Of a stretch of DNA of 64,000 nucleotides, positions 1-21,284 are shown piece after piece. Source of the DNA: Anoplopoma fimbria (taxonomy: Eukaryota > Chordata > Actinopteri > Perciformes > Anoplopomatidae); NCBI RefSeq assembly GCF_027596085.1, contig NC_072452.1, positions 5,824,814 to 5,888,813 of the forward strand, written 5' to 3'. Under the pieces are notes generated by a model. It made no database searches. It saw nothing but the letters and a program-made list of their open reading frames with translations, and was not told the DNA's origin. The number at the start of each line of letters is the position of its first letter. Position 1 is the first letter of the stretch. Position numbers and translations under genes: made by a program.

Positions 1-1100
1 TCCACATAAGCATTGTCTATCTTCTAACTTCAGAGCAACACATCACTGCAGGTATTCACATCTCGGAGTTGTTTCCTTTAAGGCCGGTGTCTGCTGTCTC
101 AGATTGTATGTCACTTTTGCAAAGAGTTTTATAATTTTTAATTTTAAAAGTTGCTTTTGATTTCTTATTCCCTTCTTGTGTAAATTGTTATTAGTTATTA
201 ATTATTTTGATGCAAGTTTAACTTATTTTATAAAAAAATGCTTCTACCCTATAACTGTAGCAATAAATCAAATGTGATTGTCCTTTATGTCTTAACTGGA
301 ATGAGGCTTCCTCATAGCAAGTCGCTCATATTTCTACCCCATGATTGATATTTACTATGTAAACAACAAACCAATAAAAGAATCTAAATGAGCTTGTTTG
401 GCCTGTTGCTTAGTTAAAAACATGTGCTGTGTCTGATCGGTTTTACTACCAGCTCTGAACTTAATTAGTGCCCAGGATTTCAAGGCACTTATTTTTTTGT
501 CTTTTATATTGACTACACTTTATTTTCAGGTCTATGATTTTTGCTTATTTTCCTTAAGATATTTTAAAGAATTTTCCCTGAATAACTAATGGCATTTGGT
601 ACTCATATTGGGAAAATAACTAGCTGGATACTCACAGGTCAGCTGAACATAAATCTTAATTTGGAAAAATGTGGAAAAGAACACACATTTCAACAAATAG
701 TACCTTTCTAATAATAAAAGGAATATGAATGACAATGTACCTGGTTTGAAAAGAGCATTTCTTACCTATAATTAGTAAAAACCACATGTGTCTATCCAGG
801 TAACTTCCTGGGAAATAACACATCTGGAACTTAAAACATCACTGCTTTACTTAACGACACCAACATTGCTTTTACAACAATAAAAGCAGACCCGATAATC
901 TGACTGGGAAGGGCTGGCCTGGGATTCGAGTGTTGCTTTTTCTGGTGCGAGAACATTCCAATTTCTTTCCTAAATATCTTTGGAATAATTCATCTCTAAT
1001 TCAAAGGAAACATTAAAAGCTCGGACACAGGAAGCCTGAACAGAAGTGCTTTAAATCCATCTATGGTATTTGTTTGTGAACATACACACCATTGTACATG
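1..1100. other. AT-rich spacer, possible 3' end of an upstream plus-strand gene
   Basis: No reading frame of note is visible. Plus-strand AATAAA hexamers occur at 262-267 and 373-378, the second followed by GT-rich sequence. This would fit the 3' end of a plus-strand gene lying to the left, tail-to-tail with syvn1. There is no coding evidence, so this is only a possibility. Confidence 0.25.
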
Positions 1101-1128
1101 TTGTGCCACTGCCATTTCAGTCAAACAG

Positions 1129-1134
1129 TTTATT
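1129..1134 (-). terminator. Candidate poly(A) signal of syvn1
   Basis: TTTATT on the plus strand is AATAAA on the minus strand, about 670 bp past the syvn1 stop codon. No other gene intervenes, so 1135-1805 is taken as the 3' UTR. Other signals further downstream could also be used. Confidence 0.4.
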
Positions 1135-1805
1135 CTGCATTATGTACAGATCATCCTATTAAAACTCTTTATACAGTATGTACACATTCAAATAAATCCG
1201 TATGATACAGCGACTGCAGTGGCGACAGAAGAGTGATGAATGTTAAAGAAAAAGAGAGCCAAAGCAGCTGATCAAACTTCCATTGATTTGAATTCACTGG
1301 TTGTTGACACCGATCCAGGTGATGTGTAACATGTTGACGTGGTGAGCGGCACCACCTTAATGCCTGAAGGAAGCTGAATTTAAACAAAAATCAAATTGCA
1401 GGCAAAGACCTCACCGACAGTAAAACTACCAAACACAAGTCCGAACACCGTCTCCGTTACACCGACCAAATAGATGGGTTCGAAATTCCTCTTCCACCTG
1501 ATTAAACTTACAAACAGCTGCAGTATTCTTATTGCAGTAGTCAATCTGGGGGGGGGGGTTAATGAAAAAAATTAAATAGGAGTCGTGGTATTGCTTTCTG
1601 ACACAGAAACGGTCCAGGTGAGTGGTACCGACCAACCATCGCGTCTCCCGGTAGTCTGAGTCCAACTCGACAACAGTTAGGAACCTGAGCCTGTGGAAGG
1701 CGAGAGCCACGAGGAAGAGAGGCGATGAAGAACCAAAGCAACGATCTATCAGCTCACAGTTCCTGCTGGTCCAGAGCAATAAGTCCCGAGTCAGAGCGCG
1801 AGTGA

Positions 1806-4800
1806 TCAGTTGTCAGGAGGCGGGGAGGACGATGGCGACGATGAGGTCTCCAGCTTACGAAGGCGGCGGCGCCTCAGCTCGGCGGCGTTGGGCTCTCCGT
1901 CCTCCTCCCCCTCCGCGCCCGCCGCTCCTTCGTCCAGCTCTTCTTTTCTCTCCGTGTCCGAGGCGGTGGAAGTAGAGTCAGCCTGCTGAGAGGAGACTAC
2001 AGCTCCGTCCACCTGCTCGGCTGGAAACAATGAAAATAGGAATTAAACTTTAAATTCTTTTTTATTTAACTAGTCTTGGTAGTTGGTGTAAACTGTGGGT
2101 TTACTCACAGCTGGAGGAGTCCTTCTCCTGGCTGGGTATGTCCGTGCTGCTGCCAGCTTCCGGAGGCGAAGCGGCGGCGTCGTTTGTCCCACCGGCTGCT
2201 CCGGCGCTGGCCTCGGCCCGGGGAGGACTGTGCAGAACACATCAGCAGAGGGACAAAGACTCAACTCCAAGTCTTCCTGTTTCAATATTTCTAAAGTGGT
2301 AAAACTTGATTACTCATTTTAGGTTCAACTTATTAGAAAAATATTTTACCCCTTAATTCATAAAACATTTGGAAATACTACAACAGTACGAGTAGGCTGG
2401 CTGAATTTAAGGATGTAGTTACGCGAGTGTGGTGACGGTGGTGAGGTAGTGGTGGATGTTGAGCATGGCGGCGTCCAGCAGGGTGTGGATGTTCTGGAGA
2501 CACTGGAGCCTGGCCTCGAGGCCCCGCCGACCCTCCGCCTCCATCTCCCTCAGCTCCTCCTCGGACAGCCGGGACAGAGAAGGAGGAGGAGGAGGCATGG
2601 ACGACACTGGAGGAGAGGAGAGGAGGAGAGGCATTAACACAAACCGGTCCAGGTAAAACACACGATGGACAATGTACCGAATAGGGAATATATATGTGTA
2701 ACTCCATTTGTTGCCTTGTGTGAAGCACTTTGTATTTTACAAATGAAGTCATGGATGCTGACGCTGAATGTTTAATCACTCGAGTTAGTTGTATTTACTG
2801 AACTTAAAAGGGAAAATATACCTTTTTTATATGGATCTATTTAAGATCAGTATTAAAAATCACATCAGGTGATGTGACCTCAGGGGTTAGGGTTCGGTCA
2901 TGACTGTTTGATGGACAACTGTGATGAAACTTTAAGCTGTTTGACGGAAAATGAAAGGGTTATAAATGTAGTTGGAAATAACAGAGACTTTCCCACAGAG
3001 CGATTGTATAGTACGTTGCTATGGTAATGCTAAGCACTTCCTTAAACAATGGCAAACAAAGAAGACTCATCCACATGCATTTAATTATTTCTATTTTCAT
3101 AGAGGCGTAACAACAGCTGTGTTGACAGAAACATACTTCCAATTCTTTCTCAGTATTTTCTGCAGCAATTAGAGTGCCAAGTCACCAAGCAAACATTTAT
3201 TTTAGTCTGCAAGGCAGACAGGCGGTGCTTACCGAAGGGAGGAGGGGGAGGCATGAGCCATGGTGCAGTGGGGAAGGGAGGAGGAGGGAAGGAGAAGGGG
3301 AAGCCTGGGATTGCTGATCCCGGAGCTGCAGCACCTGCAGCGGCGTCTGCGGTGGACGAGGTGGACTGGCTGGAGCCTGGTGAGACAAACACAACGTTTG
3401 TGGTAGAAGGTCATGCAATCCCAGAGAAAAATAAAATCAACGAAAACAAACACACATGAAATTAGCAAATAGTTTCAGACACAAATGGTAGCGTCGAGCT
3501 GCAGTGGTCTGTTGGAGGAGGAGTGCGAGTCGTCCTTACCGGCTGCCTGTGTAGCCTCCGTGCTGCTCTGTGGAGCATCGGCACCCGGAGCTGCAGCCGC
3601 TGCAGCAGGGGGAGGCACTGCGGGGAAGGGACCCCAGAAGGGGAAGACGCCGGGGGGAAAGCCGGGTAACATGCCAGGGGCCACTGGAGAGGAAACGGAA
3701 TAATAGAGATCCTTTACCAACCCCTGAGAAAGGCTCCAAGCATGCTTCTACCAGAGGACGTTAAAACATTATTAATATGCTCTGCTAAGTGGTCAACGCA
3801 AACCCACTGGTTAGTTAAAAAAAGAAAAGTTGGACTGAAAACATATTGAACCAAGATTTCCGGACCAGGATTGTCTAATTTTTATACAGAATTTCTTAAA
3901 ATTTAGCTTAAAAGTCCACAGCGACTCATGGATGAACGAATAAGAGTGTGAAAGGCCACTGTGACCTGTGCTTTGGTTTCGACTCTCACCGTTGGCGGGC
4001 GGGACTGCGGGGGCGTTGGCGGGGGCAGCTGGAGCAGGGGGCGGGGCCTGTGCTGGTGCAGGAGTCTGATTGTTGTTGGATGCACGAAGGACGTCCATGC
4101 GACAGGTCGGGCAGGTCTGCTGCCTCTGGAACCAGGAGCGTAGGCAGCTGTGGGGGGGAAAGGAGGGCAGCGGCATTATTTAAAGTACCACAATGACAAA
4201 TCACAACATTGAAACGCGATTGTTCACTGAGGTTTTTGTTTGGAGTCATGTTTAATTTATAACTTCACTGACTGGTTTTCTGTTTGAGTACAGAGGAACT
4301 GCGGGTAACATCAGATACTGTAGATGCTGACCACGTCAGAAATCTACATTGTTTTTTGTTTGTTTGCATTCCAGCATCTTTCCTGCTGACCTCAGGACTT
4401 ACCTGGAGTGGAAAATGTGATTACAAGGCAGTTTCTTGGCGCCGGTGACCATTTCCTCTCTACAGATGATACAGACGTTGTCAGAGGCCTGCAGATCTTC
4501 AGGAGTAGCGTCGGGGTATCTGAACAAACGCAAAGATCAGGAGAGAAAGGAACAGCAGAAAACGTATAAGCTTTATATCTAAATGTGTTGTCTGCTTTTT
4601 AATATCCCTGGCTAAAGGTCACTACAGTCACTGAATGCTGCGGGGCTCACAGACAGGAAAAACTAACCAGCCAAACTAAACGTCTGCATACAGCTCAACA
4701 CTGAAAGCATACTGGTGTAGACCAGCACCAGAACTCTGAATAGAGAACGGACACTCGTTTGCATGTGGGCTGTAGTTAATGTCATTAAAGGACAATTAAA

Positions 4801-6009
4801 ACCCAACTTGTATAAATGAATAAGAAAGACCCACTGGGGATTAATGCTTTTTACAAATACATCAGTGCAATCAGAAAAGTCTTATCATACAAATCATAAT
4901 TGTGATTATTGTTGATTTTAGAAAAAAGAAGGCGAAGAGACGGCCCAATGTTTACATCAATGGAGCAAGTTTTTTTTGTGTTTTTTAAGTAGCAAAATGG
5001 GCCTTAAAACTGCATTTCCTTGCATAACCCTGTTAAATAACCTTGTATAACCTTGTATAACCTGGTATAACCTGGTATAACCTGGTATAACCTGTTAAAT
5101 AACCTGGTATAACCTGTTAAATAACCTGGTATAACCTGGTATAACCCTGTTAAATAACCTGGTATAACCTGGTATAACCCTGTTAAATAACCTGGTATAA
5201 CCTGGTACAACCTGGTATAACCTGGTATAACCTGGTATAACCTGGTATAACCCTGTTAAATAACCTGGTATAACCTGGTATAACCCTGTTAAATAACCTG
5301 GTATAACCTGGTATGTATAACCTTGTTAAATAACCTGGTATAACCCTGTTAAATAACCTGGTATAACCTGGTATAACCTGGTATAACCCTGTTAAATAAC
5401 CTGGTATAACCCTGTTAAATAACCTGGTATAACCTGGTATAACCCTGTTAAATAACCTGGTATAACCTGGTATAACCTGGTATAACCCTGTTAAATAACC
5501 TGGTATAACCTTGTAACTCACAGTGTATTCATGTTGCGGATGGCTCTCCGAGACATGATAGCATCTGTTACAGCTTTCTTGAACTGCCTGAGAGAAAAAG
5601 AAGAAAACGGCAGCAAACTCAAAACATGCCTTGAATGTGAATTCAAACAAAATGAATAAAAATAATAAACATCTGTGCTAAAGTTACAGCTTGGAAATGT
5701 TGCTTAAATATGATATATCATCAATCATTTTTGGAAATGACCAAACTCCTATTCCAAACATTTAAAGTTTGAACTCTACTTTCATTAGTTGTACATCAGA
5801 GTAGTGGAAGTATTATAAACAGAGTAAACCCTCTGAGCAGCTCACCTCATAGCCAGATACATGGGCCGGATGGCAAACAGGGGGAAGGTGTGCACCTTTA
5901 TCATGATGGTCATGAAGGCAATGTACAGGAGCACTTTGATGAAACCTGGGATAAAAAAAACAGAAACTAATGTTGGAGTATGGCCACCACCTTTAGAAAC
6001 ACACACAAA

Positions 6010-6106
<97 letters not shown>

Positions 6107-9014
6107 AATCATCTATCTATCTAGAAGGAGGATATCCTGCGTCACAGTTTGGAGCACAGCTGAGGCCGGTACCTGTGAAGAGCTCGGTGTAGAGCATGTA
6201 GACGGCCTTGTTGTCCCAGGGGTTCTCGCTCTGCAGGTCGACGGTGTGCAGAAGGTACTTAATGAAGGTCGTCAGCACCATGGTCATCAGGATGGCGTAC
6301 TGAGGAGCACACAGAGAGAAAGGTATGCTATTGACACCATGTGTGTCCTGTATTGTGCGTGCGTATATAGTAGCAGGTGTTATCAGTCACACCCGTGTGG
6401 CGACACAAGAACATGACCACAAAGTCAGAGGCTGTGGTGAGGAAATGTGGGTGTTTTATCTCCAACACGTCTTAACGGTTGTATTTCTGAATCCTATATC
6501 ATCGATGAGTTAGGGCTGAGCCATTAGGAGAAAATCACTTATCACAATATTTTTTACCTCAATATTGCGACAGGATTCAACACTTTCCCTCAACAAAAGA
6601 TTTACACAATGAGATTTTTGATAAGCAATCATCAGTAAAGTGGATGTAATGACTAAAAGCGTAACGGAAAATAATAGCATAACAGCTGGAACAGTCTGGT
6701 AAGCTCAGAAAATGACATTACTTTACTATAAAGCAGCCTTTAAAACCAGAAAAACACAATTATTCCATATGACAATATCTAGAATCTAAGAAGATATATA
6801 TGTGGGGTTATATATGGGTATTGTATGGGTATTGTATTCCATTTGATTTTAAATGAGCAAAGTTGGGTTAAATAAGCCCAGGGCTCCAGAATGTGAACAA
6901 AATGTGTCCTGCATTCAGAATATTACTTGAGTTTAGGTAATTAGGCATATAATCAAGAAAATGTACTAAAAGTAAAAGTACTCACTATGCAGCCAAATGG
7001 GCTTTTTAGTTCATTATTTCTGATGCAGTAACATGTATGATGCATTTTAATGCTGTAGCTGACTGCAGTGCAGCTAATTCCATTCATTTTTATACTGTGG
7101 GTTGGTTTAATTTACTGCATTACGACACATTGTATTTACTTTACTTATCATGAATTAATGTAAAAACTGAAGTAAAAAGTCCAATACTTCCCTCTGAAAT
7201 GTAGTGGAGTAGAAAGTAACATCAGAATTGGGCTTTTGTACGGTCCTTGAGTAAATATACTGTGTTGCTTTCCAACCAGTGATAAATACGAAGCTGTGCC
7301 ATAAAGAAGGGTGTGACAAACCCAGAACGTCTTTAGCACCAGTGATACCAGTTGATAAGTTAGTCTGGAGTACTGAAGCCTTCGAGCTCAAACTAACGTA
7401 TGACAAACCTCAAATCCGAAAACAAGCTGGACTGAGGCTCCTCTGGTGATGATGCTGTGACAGGCATGGTTGACAAACAGGAAGTCTAGGATAGCCAGCA
7501 GTCCCATGAGAGCTGCAGGAAACAAAAAATAAAAACTGAATAACACTCCTGTGAGGGGTTTAGGTGTCTACATGCAGAAGCTCCATAGAAACGTAGAAAA
7601 CAATACCTTTGTTTTGGCCCAGAATAAACAAGTATGTTGAGTATTTAAAAGGTGTGTCTGATGGACACTTCATCTAAAACTTAAATAGCTACTGGGCTGA
7701 TGTGGAAATAAAGCTGGTTATACAGCCAGGACGCACTGACAGAGCTCCCAGCTGTCCTCAATGCAAACACAGTTGGCTGCTAAATGAAATCTGACAAGAT
7801 GACTGAATGGATTTTGTAATGGTGTTCTGTTATTATGGTCGGTTACTGTCAACCACTCTGGTGGTCTGTTGTGGGGCTCTGTTTAACTGTGGTGCACCTG
7901 GCCTTGTGCGCAAACAGCAATGATTTGCATACAGTTTCGTTTTAGCCAAGACTTGTTTCATAAGTAGAGTTGATACAACAGAAGGAAAAGAAATCCAAAA
8001 AAAATAAAGACAAGGCCAACACAGAGGAGCTGGCAGAATGATTTCTGACGTGTCTGATAACCTGTACTTACATAATACTCTGAAGTGAAAGATCCAAGAT
8101 ATGTTTGGACTCCGTTCCATCTGAGAGAAAAAGATAAACATTTACACGGTACGTAAAACCTGTACAGTGTATTTAGTCACTGAATCACCGATTGTGATTT
8201 TCAATGATCTTCATACAGGTGATTGCGTGTTGATTTAAATCAGCTCTTGTATTCAGCCTCAGTCACACAGCATCTGTCCCATCTTATTAATTTGTGTTTA
8301 CTTTCTACCTTTAAACAATGTACTAAACACAAATACAGTAGATTAGGTAAATTGTGTACTATGTAAGATAAGGAAGTTATTTTTCTCTCTCATGACTCAC
8401 AAAGTCCACCCGGTCCTCGGCCAGCCAGTGGAAGCACTTGAGGAAGAGCAGGAGTGTGAAGAGGCCGACAAAGCGAGGGGAGAAGTCGTCCCTGAACACA
8501 GTGAATGCCAGGCACGTCTCGGTCACAGCGTACCAGGAACGCTCGATGAGATGCTGAAGGCGGAGAGGACGGGCGGGAATGCACGCAAACATAAGTAGGC
8601 CAATTAGATACAGCTGAGACTGTGCATTGCATATTAAGCTGAATGTGTGTTATGATGAGCCAAGCGAGTAATAAATATGAATAACAACTCTACCTCCATT
8701 TCTGCAGCCCTTAGCTGTCCAAAAAAGACCTTCCTCATGAACTTTCCCAGCAGGAACACCAACACAAAGGCCTGAATGTACAACACCTGACAGCAGAAAG
8801 GAAAAAGCGGATTTGTCACAATGTCATTGATATTTAAAAAGATGGGTCAAATATCTATATAATTCACACCAACTGCCCTTACCGCCATGCTGGGGCTGCT
8901 CTTGGTGAGGTAGACCACAGTCGGGTAGAACTGGTGTTTGAGGAGGTAGGCGTGTGCCACCACAGCTCCAGTCAGAGCCAGACTGGTGGCGGTCACCAAG
9001 GTTGATCGCACCAT
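1806..9014 (-). CDS. syvn1: Synoviolin / HRD1, ER-membrane RING E3 ubiquitin ligase (15 coding exons)
   Basis: This is the catalytic E3 of ER-associated degradation, which ubiquitinates misfolded proteins at the ER membrane. Coding exons, 5' to 3': 9014-8883, 8786-8694, 8553-8401, 8120-8072, 7512-7409, 6299-6173, 5945-5846, 5587-5522, 4519-4403, 4147-3990, 3683-3540, 3376-3233, 2606-2423, 2227-2109, 2020-1806. They total 1905 nt, or 634 aa plus stop (human about 617). Residues 1-250 form the multi-pass membrane domain. The RING-H2 finger has C291, C294, C307, H309, H312, C315, C326 and C329, the human numbering. A proline/alanine-rich cytosolic region follows, then a helical segment with LEARLQCLQNIHTLLDAA that matches the HAF-H region, and a basic AELRRRRLRKLE tail. 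The start ATG gives MVRST and aligns with the human signal-anchor. All junctions are GT-AG by eye. The intron after exon 5587-5522 carries a minisatellite. Identification is secure; exon edges could be off by a few bases. Confidence 0.96.
5027..5514. repeat. 10-bp minisatellite (ATAACCTGGT) with TTAAATAACC variants inside a syvn1 intron
   Basis: About 490 bp of tandem ATAACCTGGT units alternate with a longer variant unit that includes CCCTGTTAAATAACC. The array lies in the intron between syvn1 coding exons 8 and 9 of the C-terminal half (5522 and 4519). It ends only a few bases from the 5' splice site of the exon that ends at 5522. On the sense strand each unit contains CAGGTTAT. Confidence 0.95.
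6010..6122. repeat. (TATC)n microsatellite in syvn1 intron
   Basis: About 24 near-perfect TATC units are followed by a short imperfect part. The array ends about 50 bp below the donor side of the syvn1 exon 6299-6173. Reading frames through it (YLSI repeats) are artefacts. Confidence 0.97.
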
Positions 9015-9988
9015 TTTGGACTCAGTTACAGATACTGTGGTGGGGAAACGGATGAAATGGGGAAGAGAAGAAGAGGGTTGTTACAAGTGAAAGGTGACTA
9101 TTGTAGCGGAACGGCATGCAAATAAAAGGTGGTCAAATGTCTCTTTGCTATGTTAATTTTACTTGGATGGATACGTACAGATTATCATCAAAAATGTATC
9201 TAGATTGTGTTGTTACAAAGCCTTGACACCATAATAATAATGAGAAATCTGGTTATCATTTGTTCATAGTCCATCCACAGCTCAAGTTTATTTTCGTTAC
9301 CATTCAAGCCACTGCTTTCAGAAATCTAGTATACACATTAACTGTGTGTGAAAGCATTGAAACCAAAAAAAGAGGACAAACTCTCAAGACTCTCAGTTTT
9401 GACAAATCCTTAGGGCCATTTCCAGAAAATGTGTACAATATATACACCAGATATACCTTTACATATAGATGCCAATTACCAACGTTTCAATTTCTGGATT
9501 TTGAGAAAACTCGGAGAAATTGTGCATCTCATGAATACAATCTGGCATTTTCAATAATTAAACCGACGGGCCAACGGCCAGACCTACATTGCTCAGTCCG
9601 TGTGTGCATCACGTCCCATATCTTAGATAACAATTATGTTATTTTTTACATCTATAATAATTAGCTCCAGTGAACGCAACGCAGTGATGTGTTTGTAACC
9701 GGTTGGGGTAGATCATTTAAACCATTTGTGTGAGCAGAGTAATGATTTCCTCCAGGGTTTTACATCAGCCAAACTGTTCTCAGGTGTTAACCACAAATTA
9801 TTACATAATCATATAAGAATATGATGTGGGGAGAAAAGAGAGAGCTGTTTGTTGCACTTATTGTATTCATATTAGTTTGTTTCTGTACTTTTGCTCTGGT
9901 TTATGCTTTAAGATGCTTGTTTAAGAAAGGAGATGCACTTATGACTTCTGGTGACTAGTAGTTCTCTTGAATACTTATGTTGAATACA

Positions 9989-10048
9989 CTTATTGTAAGT
10001 CACTTTGGATAAAAGCATCTGCTAAATGACTGTAATGTAATGTAAAGC
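9989..10048 (+). mobile_element. SINE 3' tail fragment
   Basis: The sequence TTGTAAGTCACTTTGGATAA, followed by AAAGCATCTGCTAAATGAC and a TGTAATG-repeat end, matches the 3' tail of the SINE copies at 56274-56330 and 63770-63825. The tRNA-like head is absent, so this is a 5'-truncated copy. It lies in the first intron of syvn1. Confidence 0.8.
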
Positions 10049-10470
10049 TTTGAGAACCCAAAGTGTCATCCTCTACTACAAAGACACCTTTAAATACAGC
10101 AATCTGATCTGAACACTTGAATGAGCTTTGAGTAAAAGGATTCAAATGGATGTATCCCTGCATAGATGCTAAGCTGTGCACTTGTGCAGCTTTGTGTCCA
10201 CTCCCACTCCCTGCAGCCCCTGACCAGCCTCTCCTGTGCTACATGTCTCACACTGATGCAACTATAAACTAGCTTAGCTCTTATTGCTGCTCCTATTAAA
10301 TCAGCTTAACACTTATATATATATATATAAACACATATATAATATACATGTGTGTTTATAGCGACCCTTTGCTCCAGAGGCTACACAGCTACATGAGGTG
10401 ATTAGCTTAGTTAGCTGCTGCTAGCTGTTAGCTAGCTAGCTGTTAGCTGTTAGCAGCTGTCAGTACTCAC

Positions 10471-10720
10471 CGTGTCGTGTCTGCGGAAGACTCGCTCCTT
10501 CGCGGGTTTCACGGATGTCTCCTCGCCTATAAAAGTCTCTATATGCTCATCGGCTACTCCATTTCTGTGGCGTGCAGGCAGCCTGTGTGTACTGTGTGTT
10601 GTGTGCTGTGCTGTGTGTTGTCCTCGCCCCTGTCCGTCCGGCTACGTGTTTATCTTTGGCTCGGCCACATCATATCCGGCTGGTACGGTAATTTCACGCA
10701 AGAGCATTTTTTTCAAGCGT
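10471..10720 (-). promoter_or_regulatory. syvn1: syvn1 non-coding first exon and GC-rich promoter region
   Basis: A GC-rich stretch lies upstream of the first coding exon of syvn1. On the minus strand it ends with a good splice donor (CACG then GTGAGT) at 10471/10470. The matching acceptor is at 9034, twenty bases before the start codon, so this is probably the 5' UTR exon. The transcription start cannot be fixed from sequence, so the upper limit given is approximate. The 9035-10470 intron holds no other gene, only a SINE tail near 9989-10048 and TA/GCTA-rich sequence. Confidence 0.5.
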
Positions 10721-10898
10721 CACCGAAACACTTCCTGTCTCCAGTCAGTTCGGTGGTGTAGAAAGCAGTTAGAAGGATGAATTGTCGTTAACAGTTCAGT
10801 CATGAGTGTTTGTGTTTGATAGCACGTTTTTGAGTCGTATTTGTCATTGTATTTGTTTTAGGTGGCCTCCTTTATCGGAGATTTACGGTAATTACCAA

Positions 10899-10909
10899 CG
10901 TGGACCAAT
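10899..10909 (-). promoter_or_regulatory. ERSE-II element (ATTGGTCCACG) upstream of syvn1
   Basis: The minus strand reads ATTGGTCCACG, a perfect match to the ERSE-II consensus ATTGG-N-CCACG, which is bound by NF-Y together with ATF6/XBP1. It lies about 430 bp upstream of the donor of the proposed first exon of syvn1, in the same orientation as the gene. HRD1 is a known unfolded-protein-response target, so the position makes biological sense. The match is seen; the function is inferred. Confidence 0.6.
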
Positions 10910-11093
10910 AGGAAGTCGTCCTGCTGCTCCTGCGTTCCACGGTCACTTTAGACTCACTGAGCTGTAGTGGGAGGTCACAGGCACAACATCACTCCACTAG
11001 ATATATTAAGATAATATATATGCAATAAGAAAACCACTCCACAATGCATCCCTAAAGATGCTCTGGTTGAGTTTCAGAATTGAAGTTTTGAAG

Positions 11094-11497
11094 TACAGTA
11101 CCAGTCAAAAGTTTGGACACACCTTCTCATTCAATGGTTTTTTATTTTTCTTTATTTTCTTTATTTTATTTTTTCTAATGAATGTACACGTGATCATGAT
11201 AATCTAAATATTTAAAGTGCTAATGAACAACAGTTAAACTTATTATCACCGCAACCAGATAACTTTATTATTCTTAATTACAGTACCAGTCAAAAGTTTG
11301 GACACAACTTCTCATTCAATGGTTTTTCTTTATTTCTACATTGTAGATTGATATTGAAGACATCCAAACTATGAAGGAACACATGTGGAATTATGTGGTA
11401 AACAAACAAATGCTCAACAAACCAGAATGTTTTATATTTTACATTCTTCAAAGTACTTGAATGAGAAGGTGTGAACAAACTTTTGACTGGTACTGTA
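11094..11497. mobile_element. Tc1-like MITE composite (truncated copy, linker, full copy)
   Basis: It begins with TACAGTACCAGTCAAAAG, a Tc1-type terminal inverted repeat flanked by TA. A linker of about 100 bp follows (11177-11278), then a complete MITE at 11279-11497 that ends with the inverted repeat CTTTTGACTGGTACTGTA. There is no transposase frame. The same linker recurs at 33.4-33.9 kb, 38.46-38.60 kb and 40.28-40.38 kb. The element lies between syvn1 and smad5. Confidence 0.9.
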
Positions 11498-12077
11498 TGT
11501 ATTTTTGTGCTGCTGATAACTACTGGGATTTCTAATCTAATATCAGCTGGTTTAAGTTAATCATTGTTAATTAACCCAAAACTGATGTAAAGATTACTTT
11601 TTATTTACTTTTACGATTGAGTTTTCCATTTCAGCCAATAAATGTTTTTAATGAAACATATTATTTGAATATCATAAAGCACGCGATCATTCTGAGCCAC
11701 AGCGGTTTTATTGATACTGTGAAAACTAAGCAGCAAACTTCGTTCATTAAAATGTACCAGTGTCCTTGTTTGCTTTGGTGCTTTTATGGTTCTGCCACGG
11801 CAACCATAACATTTTAAGCTATTCAAACAAGTATAATCATAGGTAAACCAATATTCAATGGAGAAAATTGGGCGGTGAAGTGTTGTTAATCTGTCATTGG
11901 TATAAAGAACAGTGTAAATTACCGTTTACGTCTGTGCTCATGCTGGATCCATCCTGATTTAACACATTTCCACACTCTTCACTTATCATAAGACACATTT
12001 TCTGTCTGTAAAATCTTTGAGAACACACACACACACAGAAACAAAACAAAATAATATCATTGTTACCAAATAACCTG

Positions 12078-13017
12078 TTTATTTCATTGCGCTAATGAAT
12101 TCAATTATCTATCAACATAATGCCTTGGTACCCACGTCAAAATTTAATATGCCTGCACAAAATCCACGAGTGCACAATATTGTTAATACAGTGAGTATGG
12201 AGAATACAGTCACTCTTACTTGAACTCAAGAGTACAAACAAGAATCAATAACAATGATGTCCATGGTGTGATTATATCATAGATGACAACTTCTGCTGCA
12301 ATAGATGTAACATTCACAATGTTGTTAGCTTATGGCATGTTAGAATGTGTTTAGTGATTGATCTCCCATATCAAAAACTACCAGGTCGGCATACATCACC
12401 TTCTGAGAAGGCAGTAGCTCAGTGTTCATTTTTATCAGTAGAGACTATTAAAAAAAAGAAAGCGTCTGTTATATCTGAGCCTAATGGTAAACATACTCGT
12501 GTCCACGTCTTCATTGTAAATATCTGATGCTGAGACGACGATGTGAGAAATATGTTCGGTTAAATTCCAATTAGTCTGTCGGACATAAGGCGGAGTAGTG
12601 AGACTGCTACATTAAAAAAACTACACGTACAGAGAATTAAAAACATTTGATAAAAACAATAAAAACTTGATGCAAAAAAAAAAAAAAATTGAACATTTGA
12701 CAGATTCAAATGTGACAATGGAGCCCTCAATTCTTTTGGGTGTCGTAGCATTGTGGAGCAGTAGTGTGTCCGTGCCGTTACCGCTCCTTTCTCCGGGCGT
12801 CCGCACTCAACGGTTCTCTGTTTCAACAACTCATTCCGGCTGCTGCTGTTGTCGAATATCCAGCCAGAGTTCAATATCCCTTCCCAAAGTTAAGTGTAAA
12901 CAGTTCAGCCATTAAGACCACCTTAAATTATCAATCGCTGAGGGGGGGGGGGGAAGAAAAGTAAAAAAAAAAATATATATAGTAGAAGGGATCTCCCGAG
13001 CTCCCACGAGTCCATCA
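12078..13017 (-). other. smad5 3' UTR (candidate poly(A) signal at 12078-12083)
   Basis: Following the stop codon at 13018 there is non-coding sequence with homopolymer A and G runs. A minus-strand AATAAA occurs at 12078-12083. Reading frames in this stretch are short and resemble nothing. The exact cleavage site is inferred. Confidence 0.4.
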
Positions 13018-21280
<8,263 letters not shown>

Positions 21281-21284
21281 ATAC

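Noticed and set aside
5183..5650. 155-residue frame with YQVIPGYTRLFNR repeats
   Set aside because: It is a translation of the 10-bp minisatellite in a syvn1 intron and overlaps a real exon only at its start.
9260..9664. 134-residue plus-strand frame in syvn1 intron 1
   Set aside because: AT-rich, no homology recognised, antisense to the intron, and no splice or start context of note.
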